Shown: positions 18,337 through 27,057, counted from the first letter of the stretch. The stretch is DNA of 64,000 nucleotides from Microbacterium sp. MPKO10 (GCF_026107415.2 NZ_JAPCHX010000007.1:37949-101948), one strand, 5' to 3'. The notes: generated from the sequence alone by a model not told the origin. Numbers and translations are program-made.

Positions 18337-19343
18337 CAACGTCAGGTTACGATCGTGCCCACGCCGTCACGATGAGGGACGTCGCTAAGGCCGCTGGAGT
18401 GTCGGTAGCGACGGTATCTCACGTCATCAATGACAAGGCTGGTGCGCGCATCGGTGAGGACGCGAGACGGCGTGTCCACGATGCGGTGGAGTCCTTGGGA
18501 TACCGGCCAAACGCACTCGCGAAGACGTTGTCTCGTGGTTCATCGCCCTTCATCGGGCTCGTTGCCGATGCAATTGCGACGACGCCCTTCGCCGGCCAGA
18601 TCATCCACGGTGCGCAGGATGAGGCATGGAAGCACGGATACGTTCTCCTCGTCGCCAATACGGAAGGCAATGCGTCAGTTGAGCGCGACGCCATCGCGAT
18701 GATGCTAGAGCACCAGGTTCGAGGCATTCTCTATTCGACGTGGTTTCATCGGGAGATCGAGGTGCCACCGACACTCCGACAGACGGACACCGTGCTTGTT
18801 GACTGCTTCGCCGCGGACGAGGACATACCCGCAGTCGTGCCTGACGAAGAGCAAGGAGGGCGCGTTGCGACAGAGGAACTTCTTGCGGCGGGCCACCAGC
18901 GTATTGCGTTCATCAACACAACGACTCCGTCACCCGCACAGACAGGGCGACTTGCCGGGTACCGTGCCGCCCTCGCTGCAGCCGGGTTGGCATACGACGA
19001 GTCGCTCGTGTTTCAATTCGAGCCCGACCAGGGCGGCGGGTACTCTGCGACCGCTAAGGTGCTCGCATCTCACGCGACAGCGGTCTTTTGCCACAACGAC
19101 CGCGTTGCCATGGGACTCTACGACGGTCTCCGCGAGCGGAGCCTGCGAATTCCGGAGGATATCGCGGTGATGGGGTTTGACAACCAAGACGTCATCGCCG
19201 CCCACCTTCGTCCACCGCTCTCGACTGTGGCCTTGCCGCACTACGAGCTCGGTGCGGCAGGGGTTCGTCTCTTGCTGGGCCTCGACACAACGCGTCAAGC
19301 AATGCGTATTTCATGCCCCCCAATCCGTCGATCATCACTTTGA
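18333..19343 (+). CDS. LacI-family transcriptional repressor of the fructan operon
   Basis: The 336-residue protein starts with a LacI helix-turn-helix (TMRDVAKAAGVSVATVSHVIND, residues 13-34) and the hinge-helix region around PNALAKTLSRG. A periplasmic-binding-protein-like sensor follows (IGLVADAIATTPFAG, AVFCHNDRVAMGLYDGL, DIAVMGFDNQDVIAAHLRPPLSTV). Its ATG overlaps the MalG-type stop by four bases, so the repressor is co-transcribed with the operon it most likely controls. The probable binding sites are the AACCGATT elements before 13630. The inducer is likely a fructoside or a phosphorylated fructose. Confidence 0.9.
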   Translation: MTTSGYDRAHAVTMRDVAKAAGVSVATVSHVINDKAGARIGEDARRRVHDAVESLGYRPNALAKTLSRGSSPFIGLVADAIATTPFAGQIIHGAQDEAWKHGYVLLVANTEGNASVERDAIAMMLEHQVRGILYSTWFHREIEVPPTLRQTDTVLVDCFAADEDIPAVVPDEEQGGRVATEELLAAGHQRIAFINTTTPSPAQTGRLAGYRAALAAAGLAYDESLVFQFEPDQGGGYSATAKVLASHATAVFCHNDRVAMGLYDGLRERSLRIPEDIAVMGFDNQDVIAAHLRPPLSTVALPHYELGAAGVRLLLGLDTTRQAMRISCPPIRRSSL

Positions 19344-19353
19344 GGGTGAACAA

Positions 19354-20835
19354 ATGACCGTTGAACAGGGCCCGCGCAATAACGAGCAGATGCCGAGACC
19401 CGCGTTCCATTTCACACCAAAGCGGAATTGGATGAACGATCCCAATGGAATGGTCTTTGACGACGGGACGTGGCATCTCTATTTCCAGTACAACCCCGAG
19501 GGGCCAGACTGGGGAAATATGAGCTGGGGGCACGCCACCAGCTCTGATCTTCTGAACTGGACGGAGCATGAGGTCGCGTTCCCGCACCAACCGGGAGAGC
19601 AGATCTTTTCCGGTTCCATCGCGGCATCTCGAGACCCCGGCGAGCGAGTGTTCACGGCGTATTACACGAGTGCTTACGATGATGGGCGTCAAGCTCAATC
19701 TCGAGCGATAAGCACTGACGGCGGATTCACCTGGCAGCACGACGATACGAACCCGGTTCTTGATCGTGGCAGCACTGCTTTCAGAGACCCGAAGCTCGTA
19801 TATAACCCGGACGCTGACGGTGACCTCTGGATTCTCGTGGCGGTCGAGGCAGAAGCGCGACAAGTTCTCTTCTACTCGTCAAGGAATCTGAAGGATTGGG
19901 TTCTTGAAAGCACGTACGGTCCGATCGGGAATGAAGGGGTGGTGTGGGAGTGTCCCGACCTCGTACACCTCAAAGTTGCAGGTACGCCAGATGAGCACCA
20001 TTGGGTCTTGCTGCTGAGTACGAACCCCGTTGGCTCGAAACCAGATCCAGGCGGATCGTCGATGAGCTACATCATCGGCAATTTCGATGGCCATTCGTTC
20101 ACCTCTGAGATGGGGGAACTGACGCGGCTTGACTATGGCCGAGACTTCTATGCAGGCGTCTCGTTCGACAACGCACCCGAGAGTAGGACAGTAGTGGTGG
20201 GGTGGATGAGCAATTGGGCCTATGCAGATGTCATCCCCACCGCTCCCTGGCGGGGCGCAATGTCGTTGCCCCGTGAACTTCTCCTTCGGGAAATTGGCGG
20301 AGAAATCTGCCTCGTCCAAGAACCGGCACCTTTTGTTCGCACGTGGGTGAATCAGGACACGGGTACAGACCAGGAATGCAATGAATCTGCGCTCGAATTT
20401 CGGTCGAGCGGGCACTCCATATTCGAGTTGGGGTGGGAGACCGCCAACGCGGGCGCGGTCACGCTGGTCCTTGAGGGAGAAACGGAGTCGTATGTCAACA
20501 TCACCTACGATCCTGACGCACGTGAAGTGAACGTCGCCCGAAGCGGGAATGCGGCAGAAGCGATCCACCGAGATTTCCCGAGCATCAGCACTGCGAAGGG
20601 TATTGCGACAGATCGGATTCGGTTACTTGTCGTCCTCGACGGACCGCTACTTGAGGTTTTCATCAACGATGGAACGCATGTCGTTTCGGACCTTGTTGTA
20701 CTCGGAAACGGTGGCGTTTCCGCTTCCGTCACGTCAGCGAGACCGGGCCCAATCGCCATTCGCGCAGTCGACGTAACGTCGCCATTCAGCGCAACAGTGC
20801 TCGACCCTGTTGAAACGGACCGGTCGAAATCATGA
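19354..20835 (+). CDS. Glycoside hydrolase family 32 beta-fructosidase (levanase/invertase)
   Basis: This 493-residue GH32 enzyme is complete: WMNDPNG at 26-32 with nucleophile Asp29, FRDPK at 143-147 with the transition-state stabiliser Asp145, and WECPD with acid/base Glu199. The C-terminal beta-sandwich carries LEVFINDGTHVVSD. It hydrolyses terminal beta-fructosyl residues of sucrose, inulin- or levan-type oligosaccharides. No signal peptide is present, so hydrolysis takes place inside the cell after ABC import. The ATG at 19354 follows GAGG and lies 10 bases after the LacI stop; longer readings overlap the LacI gene. A fructokinase gene follows directly. Confidence 0.93.
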   Translation: MTVEQGPRNNEQMPRPAFHFTPKRNWMNDPNGMVFDDGTWHLYFQYNPEGPDWGNMSWGHATSSDLLNWTEHEVAFPHQPGEQIFSGSIAASRDPGERVFTAYYTSAYDDGRQAQSRAISTDGGFTWQHDDTNPVLDRGSTAFRDPKLVYNPDADGDLWILVAVEAEARQVLFYSSRNLKDWVLESTYGPIGNEGVVWECPDLVHLKVAGTPDEHHWVLLLSTNPVGSKPDPGGSSMSYIIGNFDGHSFTSEMGELTRLDYGRDFYAGVSFDNAPESRTVVVGWMSNWAYADVIPTAPWRGAMSLPRELLLREIGGEICLVQEPAPFVRTWVNQDTGTDQECNESALEFRSSGHSIFELGWETANAGAVTLVLEGETESYVNITYDPDAREVNVARSGNAAEAIHRDFPSISTAKGIATDRIRLLVVLDGPLLEVFINDGTHVVSDLVVLGNGGVSASVTSARPGPIAIRAVDVTSPFSATVLDPVETDRSKS

Positions 20836-21884
20836 ACAGGGGTGAGCAGCGTTTAGCAACGAACCGTCGAGCCCATGCTTCTGATCCGCCAGCAGTTCTT
20901 GTCGTCGGTGAGTCATTGGTCGATATCGTTCACCGCGAAGACGGCATCATTGAGCATCGTCCGGGAGGGAGTCCGGCGAATGTCGCGCTTGCCCTCGGGC
21001 GCCTGGCCCGGAATCCAGAATTGGTGACGTCGTTTGCCAATGACGACTACGGTGCACTCATACGTGAATGGCTCGACTCCGCCGGAATCAACGTCCGAAA
21101 CTCGCATGCCGGTCGGACGGCGACAGCCACGGCTTATCTGGATTCAGCAGGTGCCGCGACGTACGATTTTGACGTCGCATGGAGCGTGGATATGCCAGAC
21201 ACGACCGCAGATCTCCTTCATATCGGATCGATTTCAGCTGTTCTCGAGCCAGGGGCGTCGACCGTGTCCGAACTGGTGGATACGCTCCGCGGGCGAGCGC
21301 TCGTTAGCTTCGATCCGAACATCCGCCCGCAGTTTCACGGCGGCACAGACGAGACCCGTTCTCATGTTGAATCGTTCGTCACGAGAGCGCATGTTGTGAA
21401 AACTAGTGACGAAGATCTGCGCTGGCTATACCCGGGCAAGAACATCGTCGAGGTGGCACGTGACTGGGTCCGAAGTGGGCCAGGGCTTGTCGTCGTGACA
21501 CGTGGGGATCACGGAGCGATTGCTATATCGGAGAGCGTTGGGGTAAAAGTTTCTGGCAGACACGTAGACGTTGTGGATACTGTGGGCGCCGGGGATACCT
21601 TCATGGGCGCTCTCTTGGACGGGCTGATGGCCATAAACATTTACGGACCTGAGTCACCGGCGCGAATCCGTGCGCTTACAGGACCAACGGTCACGTCGCT
21701 CCTGAACCGTGCCACTTTGGCGGCCGCAATCAACGTCACGCGTTCCGGTGCTAACCCGCCTACGCTCGATGAACTGAGCGATGCTGAACAAAACGCACAC
21801 ACCCAAGCTTCTGCGGAACCAGGAGACGTGGACGTGCACGACCAAGTTGCCGACCAGAGAGAAAAATCCGCGAGGAAGAAGTAA
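20832..21884 (+). CDS. PfkB-family carbohydrate kinase (probable fructokinase)
   Basis: This 350-residue ribokinase-like protein has the first PfkB signature (GGSPANVALALGRLA, 45-59) and the second (VDTVGAGDTFMGALL, 248-262), with catalytic base Asp255. It phosphorylates a sugar with ATP; after two GH32 genes, fructose to fructose-6-phosphate is the natural reading. The ATG overlaps the GH32 stop by four bases. A charged tail of about 35 residues after the usual NPPTLDEL end is unusual for the family and may be a relic of sequence beyond the normal stop. It is the last gene of the fructan operon, and a convergent gene begins 20 bases on. Confidence 0.9.
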   Translation: MNRGEQRLATNRRAHASDPPAVLVVGESLVDIVHREDGIIEHRPGGSPANVALALGRLARNPELVTSFANDDYGALIREWLDSAGINVRNSHAGRTATATAYLDSAGAATYDFDVAWSVDMPDTTADLLHIGSISAVLEPGASTVSELVDTLRGRALVSFDPNIRPQFHGGTDETRSHVESFVTRAHVVKTSDEDLRWLYPGKNIVEVARDWVRSGPGLVVVTRGDHGAIAISESVGVKVSGRHVDVVDTVGAGDTFMGALLDGLMAINIYGPESPARIRALTGPTVTSLLNRATLAAAINVTRSGANPPTLDELSDAEQNAHTQASAEPGDVDVHDQVADQREKSARKK

Positions 21885-21904
21885 TCGCCCGGTATGCGTT
21901 GAAT

Positions 21905-22627
21905 TTAGACGACGAGGGCGAAGACTCCCCGGGCCGTCGCCGCGAGCGAGCCCAGCAGCGCGAGGGCGAGAGCCAGGGTTTGCGCACGAGACGGTGCAAT
22001 GACGCGTTGCAGGGATGAGCCCACCACGAGGCCGAGCAGCACACAGCACACCGCTGCGATCACGAGGGGGAGTGGCAGCGACATGTTCGGCTTCGCCGCG
22101 ATCGAGAGCGCGTTGGTGAGCAGCGCCACGACCTGCACAGTCGGGACGAACGCCGACATCGGCATGCGTGTCGCCGCCCCGAACATCGCCAGCGCCGGGC
22201 CGCCTACCCCGGCGGTGACATTGCTGAATCCCGAGAGCGAGCCGGCGAAGATCGCGCCTCCCGTGCCGCGAAAGACCGGCATCGGGCGCCGCGTCAGCGC
22301 GAGCACGACGGCGATCGTCGTGAGCGCGCCGACGAGGATCAGCAGCATGTCGGCATCTAGGGCATAGACAATAAGCGCTCCGAGCGGAACACTGACGACG
22401 ATTCCGATCGATAGCTTCGCCGCCGTTTTCCACTGCGCGTGCCGAAACGTCGGGATGAGCACGATCGCGGCGATGAGAAACGACAGGATGTTGGCGAGCA
22501 CGATGCCGTCGAATGGGTTCAGCACCAGCACCAAGAGGGGACCCGAGACGAGAGTGAACCCCAGCCCGGTCACACGCTGCAGGGCTGCACCGAGCGTGAC
22601 CGCACACAGAGCGAGAACCCAGGTCAC
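21905..22627 (-). CDS. TauE/SafE (TSUP) family anion exporter
   Basis: The 240-residue membrane protein has seven or eight helices in the two-repeat TSUP layout. The repeats begin with QRVTGLGFTLVSGPLLVL near residue 17 and GSLSGFSNVTAGVGGPALAMFG near residue 128. TSUP proteins export sulfite, sulfoacetate, 3-sulfolactate and similar organosulfonates or carboxylates. The start is a GTG at 22627, 17 bases after the YihT-like aldolase gene, so both are transcribed together. In a sulfosugar pathway it would release the C3-sulfonate left after aldol cleavage. A decayed second copy of this gene lies at 63626-63750. Confidence 0.88.
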   Translation of the reverse strand: MTWVLALCAVTLGAALQRVTGLGFTLVSGPLLVLVLNPFDGIVLANILSFLIAAIVLIPTFRHAQWKTAAKLSIGIVVSVPLGALIVYALDADMLLILVGALTTIAVVLALTRRPMPVFRGTGGAIFAGSLSGFSNVTAGVGGPALAMFGAATRMPMSAFVPTVQVVALLTNALSIAAKPNMSLPLPLVIAAVCCVLLGLVVGSSLQRVIAPSRAQTLALALALLGSLAATARGVFALVV

Positions 22628-22644
22628 GGTCGTAAGGCCTACTG

Positions 22645-23508
22645 TCAGTTGCGAATGTTGTCGTCGACGATCGTTCCGAGGCGCTCGAGCCGCGGAATCG
22701 AGGTGGCGCGCAGTTCGTCATCGACGTTATCTGCTCCGAGCACGGAAGCCCAGACAGCCCGTCCAGCGAGGAACCCAGAGGCGCCGGCGCGGCACGCGAT
22801 TCCCACAGCATCCGGGAACCTGTCGGCGTCGACCCCTGACGAGAGTACGACCCATGGGCCGTTGATGCTCTCGGTCAGCTCACGGCAGGCGCCATATACG
22901 CGCTCGTCGCTCTCCGCCCCCTTGAACGGAACCTCTGCCTTGTAGATGTCGGCACCGAGATCGCCCAGCTCTTTCGCCGCCGCGAGCACGCCGGCTTCGA
23001 TATCACTCGGCTTGCCGTCCCATCGGCCGCGGGACACGGGTTCGATGATCGAGACGAGATCAAGCGACCGACACGTGGCGACAAACGAGCGCACCTCGGC
23101 GATACGCTGTTGCGCATCCTGATCTTCACGCCAGAGCACGAGGAGTTTGAGCGCACGAGCACCCTGTTGCTTGAGCCTCTCGTAGTCCAGCGACGTGTCG
23201 AAGGTGGCCTCCCTGACGAACTCTCCAGCACCAGCGGTGAAGTGGTCGGCGGCAGCGATGAGCGAGCTCGAGGAGTCGACGGCGTTCTGCTCGATGACAG
23301 CATCCCAGCCAAATTCCGTGTCGACGAGAACGGCAGACGCGTAGGGGGTGAGGGCCCGCGCTGCGGCCACCTTGAACTCGGTCATGTCAGCATCGCTGAT
23401 GTCGGTGGAACGCGCACGAGACATCATGTCGCGCAGGGCTTCACGCTGGTCGACAGCGAGCATGGCGAACCCGCCGGAGGGCCGGGCAAGAGTTGTCGGA
23501 TCAGACAT
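22645..23508 (-). CDS. Class I aldolase, YihT-like (6-deoxy-6-sulfofructose-1-phosphate aldolase candidate)
   Basis: This 287-residue LacD/YihT-family TIM-barrel aldolase matches E. coli YihT closely as I recall it: SGGFAMLAVDQREA (11-24), FKVAAARALTPYAS (45-58), LKLLVLWREDQDAQQR (120-135), LVSIIEP (151-157), KELGDLGADIYKAE (179-192) and GASGFLAGRAVWASVLG (242-258). Lys190 would form the Schiff base, and Arg250 sits where YihT and LacD hold the anionic end of the substrate. YihT cleaves sulfofructose-1-phosphate to DHAP and 3-sulfolactaldehyde; LacD cleaves tagatose bisphosphate. The neighbours (TauE/SafE, DeoR, aldehyde dehydrogenase, kinase) favour the sulfosugar reaction. The ATG at 23508 follows AGGA; an upstream extension would overlap the operator. 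Confidence 0.8.
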   Translation of the reverse strand: MSDPTTLARPSGGFAMLAVDQREALRDMMSRARSTDISDADMTEFKVAAARALTPYASAVLVDTEFGWDAVIEQNAVDSSSSLIAAADHFTAGAGEFVREATFDTSLDYERLKQQGARALKLLVLWREDQDAQQRIAEVRSFVATCRSLDLVSIIEPVSRGRWDGKPSDIEAGVLAAAKELGDLGADIYKAEVPFKGAESDERVYGACRELTESINGPWVVLSSGVDADRFPDAVGIACRAGASGFLAGRAVWASVLGADNVDDELRATSIPRLERLGTIVDDNIRN

Positions 23509-23538
23509 GAGAATCCTTTGGCTCGAAATGTGAGAAAA

Positions 23539-23553
23539 CGAACATTGTGTTCG
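23539..23553. promoter_or_regulatory. Perfect inverted repeat CGAACA-N3-TGTTCG, candidate DeoR operator
   Basis: A perfect 6-bp inverted repeat with a TTG spacer lies in the 68-base gap between the divergent YihT-like aldolase and DeoR-family regulator genes. It can therefore control both promoters. It is the only long palindrome in the gap and is the likely binding site of the adjacent DeoR protein. Confidence 0.6.
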
Positions 23554-23576
23554 CACTCTACCAGAGGCTTGCTAGC

Positions 23577-24374
23577 ATGCAGAGTGTGAGCACCCTGGGA
23601 GAATCGTTGCGCCATGGCGGTGCCGAGCGCCGCCGAATTCTCATTCTGGAGACGCTTTTTCGTGACGGACATGTCTCTGTTCACGCGCTCAGCACCGAGT
23701 TTGCCGTCGCTGAGATGACGGTGCGCCGCGATCTCAAGCAGCTCGCAGACGAGGGCGAGCTCGAGCTGGTTCACGGCGGCGCCCGACTGCCAGCCGGTCG
23801 TCAATCGCCGGCCGGGTTTTCGAGTCGAACTCAGAGCAACTCTCGCGCCAAGCAGCGGGTGGCGGATGCCGTGAAGGCCATCGTTCCGCGCTCCGGCGTG
23901 CTGGGAGTCGACGCGGGAACGACGACGCACGTCTGCGCCCTCGAGCTGGCGCCCGAGCTCACCGGATGCGTCATCTCGCACTCCGTTCCCGTGCTGGCCA
24001 GCATGCTGGCCTGGCCGGACCTGCGGGTCATCGGCGTGGGGGGAGACCTGCTGCACGAGAACCAGGCCATGGTGGGACCCGGCGCCGTCGCGGCGCTGAA
24101 GGACTTGCGCATCGACGTACTCCTTCTGGGCGCCAGCGCCGTGAATGCTGACGGACTCTATGTGCATAGCTCTGTTGAGCTGGCGACGAAGCGCGCCATG
24201 ATCGATGCGGCGAGCGAGGTGATCCTGGCCACCGATGCCTCCAAGGCAGACGCGAGCGGTGCCGTGCGGGTCTGCGGGTTGGATCGCGTATCGCGCATCG
24301 CCACCGACAGGGAGTGGGGAGCCGAGATCACCGAGAAGATCACGGCAGCCGGCGTGTCCTTCGTGCTTCCATAA
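23577..24374 (+). CDS. DeoR-family transcriptional regulator
   Basis: The 265-residue protein has the DeoR winged helix at about 18-70 (RRRILILETLF, MTVRRDLKQLADEGELELVHGGAR) and the sugar-phosphate-sensing domain with GVDAGTTTHVCAL, GGDLLHENQAMVGP and LGASAVNADGLYV. DeoR proteins repress sugar operons and respond to phosphorylated sugars; E. coli YihW, the sulfoglycolysis repressor, is one. It is divergent from the YihT-like aldolase gene across the inverted repeat at 23539-23553 and lies just upstream of the long plus-strand operon. I prefer the ATG at 23577, preceded by AGAGG; a GTG three codons later is an alternative. Confidence 0.9.
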   Translation: MQSVSTLGESLRHGGAERRRILILETLFRDGHVSVHALSTEFAVAEMTVRRDLKQLADEGELELVHGGARLPAGRQSPAGFSSRTQSNSRAKQRVADAVKAIVPRSGVLGVDAGTTTHVCALELAPELTGCVISHSVPVLASMLAWPDLRVIGVGGDLLHENQAMVGPGAVAALKDLRIDVLLLGASAVNADGLYVHSSVELATKRAMIDAASEVILATDASKADASGAVRVCGLDRVSRIATDREWGAEITEKITAAGVSFVLP

Positions 24375-24405
24375 CTTTTCTCCACGCAGGGTTGACGGCG
24401 GTGCG

Positions 24406-24428
24406 TTGACATGCAACACTGCATGCAA
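24406..24428 (+). promoter_or_regulatory. TTGACA element with direct repeat of CATGCAA
   Basis: TTGACA at 24406-24411 is a perfect -35 hexamer. CATGCAA occurs at 24410-24416 and again at 24422-24428, a 12-bp period, and TGCATGCA (24420-24427) is an 8-bp palindrome. Together they look like a promoter with a regulator site, perhaps for the GntR protein encoded at the end of the cluster. The next ATG lies inside the repeat. Confidence 0.4.
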
Positions 24429-25609
24429 TGTTAGAAACCGATCAAAGCTGTGAAACTGTTCCGCACGTGGCCGTGCCGGACAGTACAGTCACGGCCGTCA
24501 CCTGCCGCGTCTATCGCGCCCCGATCAACTCGGGTGTCGCGATGTCCTTCGGCGCGCTCGACCACAGAATCATGTTCCTCGTCGACGTCGCGTTCGACGA
24601 CGGATCGGTGTCGACGGGGGAATCATGGGTGAACTATCCCTCATGGGGATGGCGGGAGCGGGTCGCGACGGTCGCCGAGGGTGTCGCACCCCTTCTCGTG
24701 GGCAGACGCTTCACCGACACCGCTGAGGTGCGCGATCTGCTGCTGATGTCTCTGACACGCGTCGCACGCCAATGGGGCGCGATCGGCCCGATCTACCAGG
24801 CGATCAGCGCGATCGACCAGGCATTCTGGGTGCGCGCCGCACAGACGCGTGGCCTCTCGCTTTCTGCGCTGTTGAGCGACGCCCCTCTGCCGGAGATCCC
24901 TGTCTACGGGTCGAGCCTCGGCCCGAGTGGCGTCACCGAGTCGGCCGAGCGCTGCATCGACCTCGGATTGCACGCGGCCAAGGTCAAGCTCGGGTTCGGT
25001 CGCGAAACTGATGAGCGCAATCTTGCCGCCGCCCGGAACGTCCTCGGCGAGAGCTTCCGTCTCTTCGGCGACGCCAACCAGGCGTGGAGCGTCGCCGATG
25101 CCGTCTCGATGGCACCGATGCTGCGAGACTTCGGCGTTGAATGGATCGAAGAGCCGGTGAGCGGCGATGACCCCGCCGACCTCGGGCGGCTCTTCGCCGA
25201 CAGCGGCATCCCGATCGCCACGGGTGAGAACCTCTACGGTGCCGACGCGTTCACCCCATATCTGGTGCAGCCGGGCGTCGCGATCGTGCAACCCGACGTC
25301 GGCAAGGTCGGGGGAGTGACCGAGTACCAGCGCGTCGTTGCGGCCGCGGGCGACAGCGGCACGCTCGTGGCCCCGCATCTGTACAACGGGGCGTACGCGG
25401 CAGCGATCTCCATCCACCTTGCCGCCGCCACCGCGACAACCCCGTGGCTCGAATGGGACATCCGGCCGAATCCGGTCCGCGAACCCGTCGACCATCTGCT
25501 CACGTCGAACGGCACGGTGGCCGTTCCGCAGGGCCCGGGTCTCGGCGTCGACATCGATCTTCAGCACCTTTCCCCTCATCTAGTCCAGCTCACCGAGGAG
25601 GCACAGTGA
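24428..25609 (+). CDS. Enolase-superfamily enzyme, mandelate racemase subgroup (sugar-acid dehydratase or epimerase)
   Basis: This 393-residue protein has all active-site parts of the mandelate racemase subgroup: the KxK motif KVK (185-187), metal ligands Asp215 (GDANQ), Glu241 (WIEEP) and Glu267 (TGENLY), and an Asp290/His317 dyad (QPDVGKVGG, APHLYNG). Such enzymes dehydrate aldonic acids or racemise alpha-hydroxy acids. The start is uncertain: the ATG at 24428 has no ribosome site and could serve a leaderless message, while a GTG at 24467 begins closer to the conserved TAVTCRVYRAP strand. It is the first gene of a plus-strand operon continuing through aldehyde dehydrogenase and PfkA-type kinase genes. 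In a sulfosugar setting, 6-deoxy-6-sulfogluconate dehydration is one possible reaction. Confidence 0.85.
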   Translation: MLETDQSCETVPHVAVPDSTVTAVTCRVYRAPINSGVAMSFGALDHRIMFLVDVAFDDGSVSTGESWVNYPSWGWRERVATVAEGVAPLLVGRRFTDTAEVRDLLLMSLTRVARQWGAIGPIYQAISAIDQAFWVRAAQTRGLSLSALLSDAPLPEIPVYGSSLGPSGVTESAERCIDLGLHAAKVKLGFGRETDERNLAAARNVLGESFRLFGDANQAWSVADAVSMAPMLRDFGVEWIEEPVSGDDPADLGRLFADSGIPIATGENLYGADAFTPYLVQPGVAIVQPDVGKVGGVTEYQRVVAAAGDSGTLVAPHLYNGAYAAAISIHLAAATATTPWLEWDIRPNPVREPVDHLLTSNGTVAVPQGPGLGVDIDLQHLSPHLVQLTEEAQ

Positions 25610-27057
25610 ACCAGTTGTCAGACAGCGGAATCCGAATCGGTGGTGACGTCATCACGGATGCTGGTGAGCGTCGACGCATTGACGCGATCAGTCCCATTGA
25701 CGGCGCCGTCTTCGGTGACGTTCTGCAGGGAACGGCCGACGACGCACTGCGCGCCGTTGACGTCGCCGAACGCTCGTTCCGCTCATGGTCGACGACGGCT
25801 GTCGAGGAGCGCGTGTCGACGTTGCGGTCCATCGCCACTGCTCTGCGCGAAGAGGCGGCCGCCACAGACGAGTCCAGTTGGGCGTGGCTGCTCAGCACAG
25901 AGTCGGGCAAGCGGCTCGCCGAGGCACAGGGTGAAATCACGTTCTCTGCCGTGTACTTCGAGGCGTTCGCCGACCTGCTCGAGGCACAGCGTGACGAGCA
26001 CTTCAGCGTCATCCCCGGCATCACCCACCGTGTGCAGCCGCAGGCGATGGGTGTGGTCGCGGTAATCACACCCTGGAACTTCCCGGTCTCGATCCCCGCG
26101 CGCAAGATCGCCGCGGCGCTCGCTGCCGGGTGCACCGTCGTCTTCCGCGCAGCCGAGCTCGCTGCACTCTCATCGCTCCGGCTGTCCGCCCTCATCGAGA
26201 GGTTCGTGCCGGCCGGAGTCGTGAACACGGTGCTCGGTTCACCCGCCGACGTCGTCACCCCGTGGCTCGACCGCGTGGACTGCGTCTCGTTCACCGGCTC
26301 CACCCGCGTCGGCCGCATCATCAACGCGCAGATCGCCCCGCGGTTCACCCCAGCCGTGATGGAGCTGGGAGGCAACGCCTCGTTCGTGGTCCTCGACGAC
26401 GCCGACGTCGCATCCGCCGTCGATACGCTGATGATCGCGAAGTTCCGCAACAACGGGCAGTCGTGCATCGGCGCGAACAACGTGCTGATCCCACGGCGGC
26501 TCGAGGCCGACTTCCGCGATGCACTGACCGCGGCAGCACCCGCCCTCGTCGTCGGCGACCCACGCGACGCGGCGACCGATCTCGGCCCGCTCGCCCCGGC
26601 GAAAGACCCGGCGCGCATCGCCGACCTCGTGAGCGCCGCTACGGCGAGCGGGGGCGAGACGCTGCTTTCTGACGCCGAGCTTCCCTCCCGCGGGCACTAC
26701 GCCGCCCCGCAGTTCGTCATGAACGCGCACAGCTCGTCGGCGCTCGTCTCAGACGAGGTGTTCGGCCCCGCAGCGGGGATCCTCGTCTACGATGACCTCG
26801 CTGACGCTCTCGCCCTGCAACGAGCATCCGGTTATGGCCTCGCCAGCTACGTCTGCACGTCAGACGAGAGCCGAGCGGATGCTGTCGCCGCCGAGTTCCG
26901 CGCCGGAATCATCGGCATCAACACGGCGACGCCGAACTACCCCGGAGCCCCCTTCGGTGGGATCGGCCTCTCCGGCCTCGGCTACGAGGGCGGCCGCCAA
27001 GGCCTCGAAGCGCACCAGCACTTCCGCACGATCGCCACGCGAACGGAGACGCCGTGA
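25606..27057 (+). CDS. NAD(P)-dependent aldehyde dehydrogenase (sulfolactaldehyde dehydrogenase candidate)
   Basis: The 483-residue ALDH-superfamily enzyme has TPWNFP (155-160, Asn158), ELGGN with general base Glu254 and the nucleophile Cys287 in NNGQSCIGANN. Its closest style is succinate-semialdehyde dehydrogenase (SGKRLAEAQGEI), the group that includes 3-sulfolactaldehyde dehydrogenases. The usual cofactor-binding KPAE is replaced by RAAE near residue 181, so coenzyme preference may differ. The GTG at 25606 follows a perfect AGGAGG and overlaps the previous stop (GTGA). In the proposed pathway it would oxidise sulfolactaldehyde from the YihT-like aldolase to 3-sulfolactate for export. A role on another semialdehyde cannot be excluded. 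Confidence 0.88.
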   Translation: MNQLSDSGIRIGGDVITDAGERRRIDAISPIDGAVFGDVLQGTADDALRAVDVAERSFRSWSTTAVEERVSTLRSIATALREEAAATDESSWAWLLSTESGKRLAEAQGEITFSAVYFEAFADLLEAQRDEHFSVIPGITHRVQPQAMGVVAVITPWNFPVSIPARKIAAALAAGCTVVFRAAELAALSSLRLSALIERFVPAGVVNTVLGSPADVVTPWLDRVDCVSFTGSTRVGRIINAQIAPRFTPAVMELGGNASFVVLDDADVASAVDTLMIAKFRNNGQSCIGANNVLIPRRLEADFRDALTAAAPALVVGDPRDAATDLGPLAPAKDPARIADLVSAATASGGETLLSDAELPSRGHYAAPQFVMNAHSSSALVSDEVFGPAAGILVYDDLADALALQRASGYGLASYVCTSDESRADAVAAEFRAGIIGINTATPNYPGAPFGGIGLSGLGYEGGRQGLEAHQHFRTIATRTETP

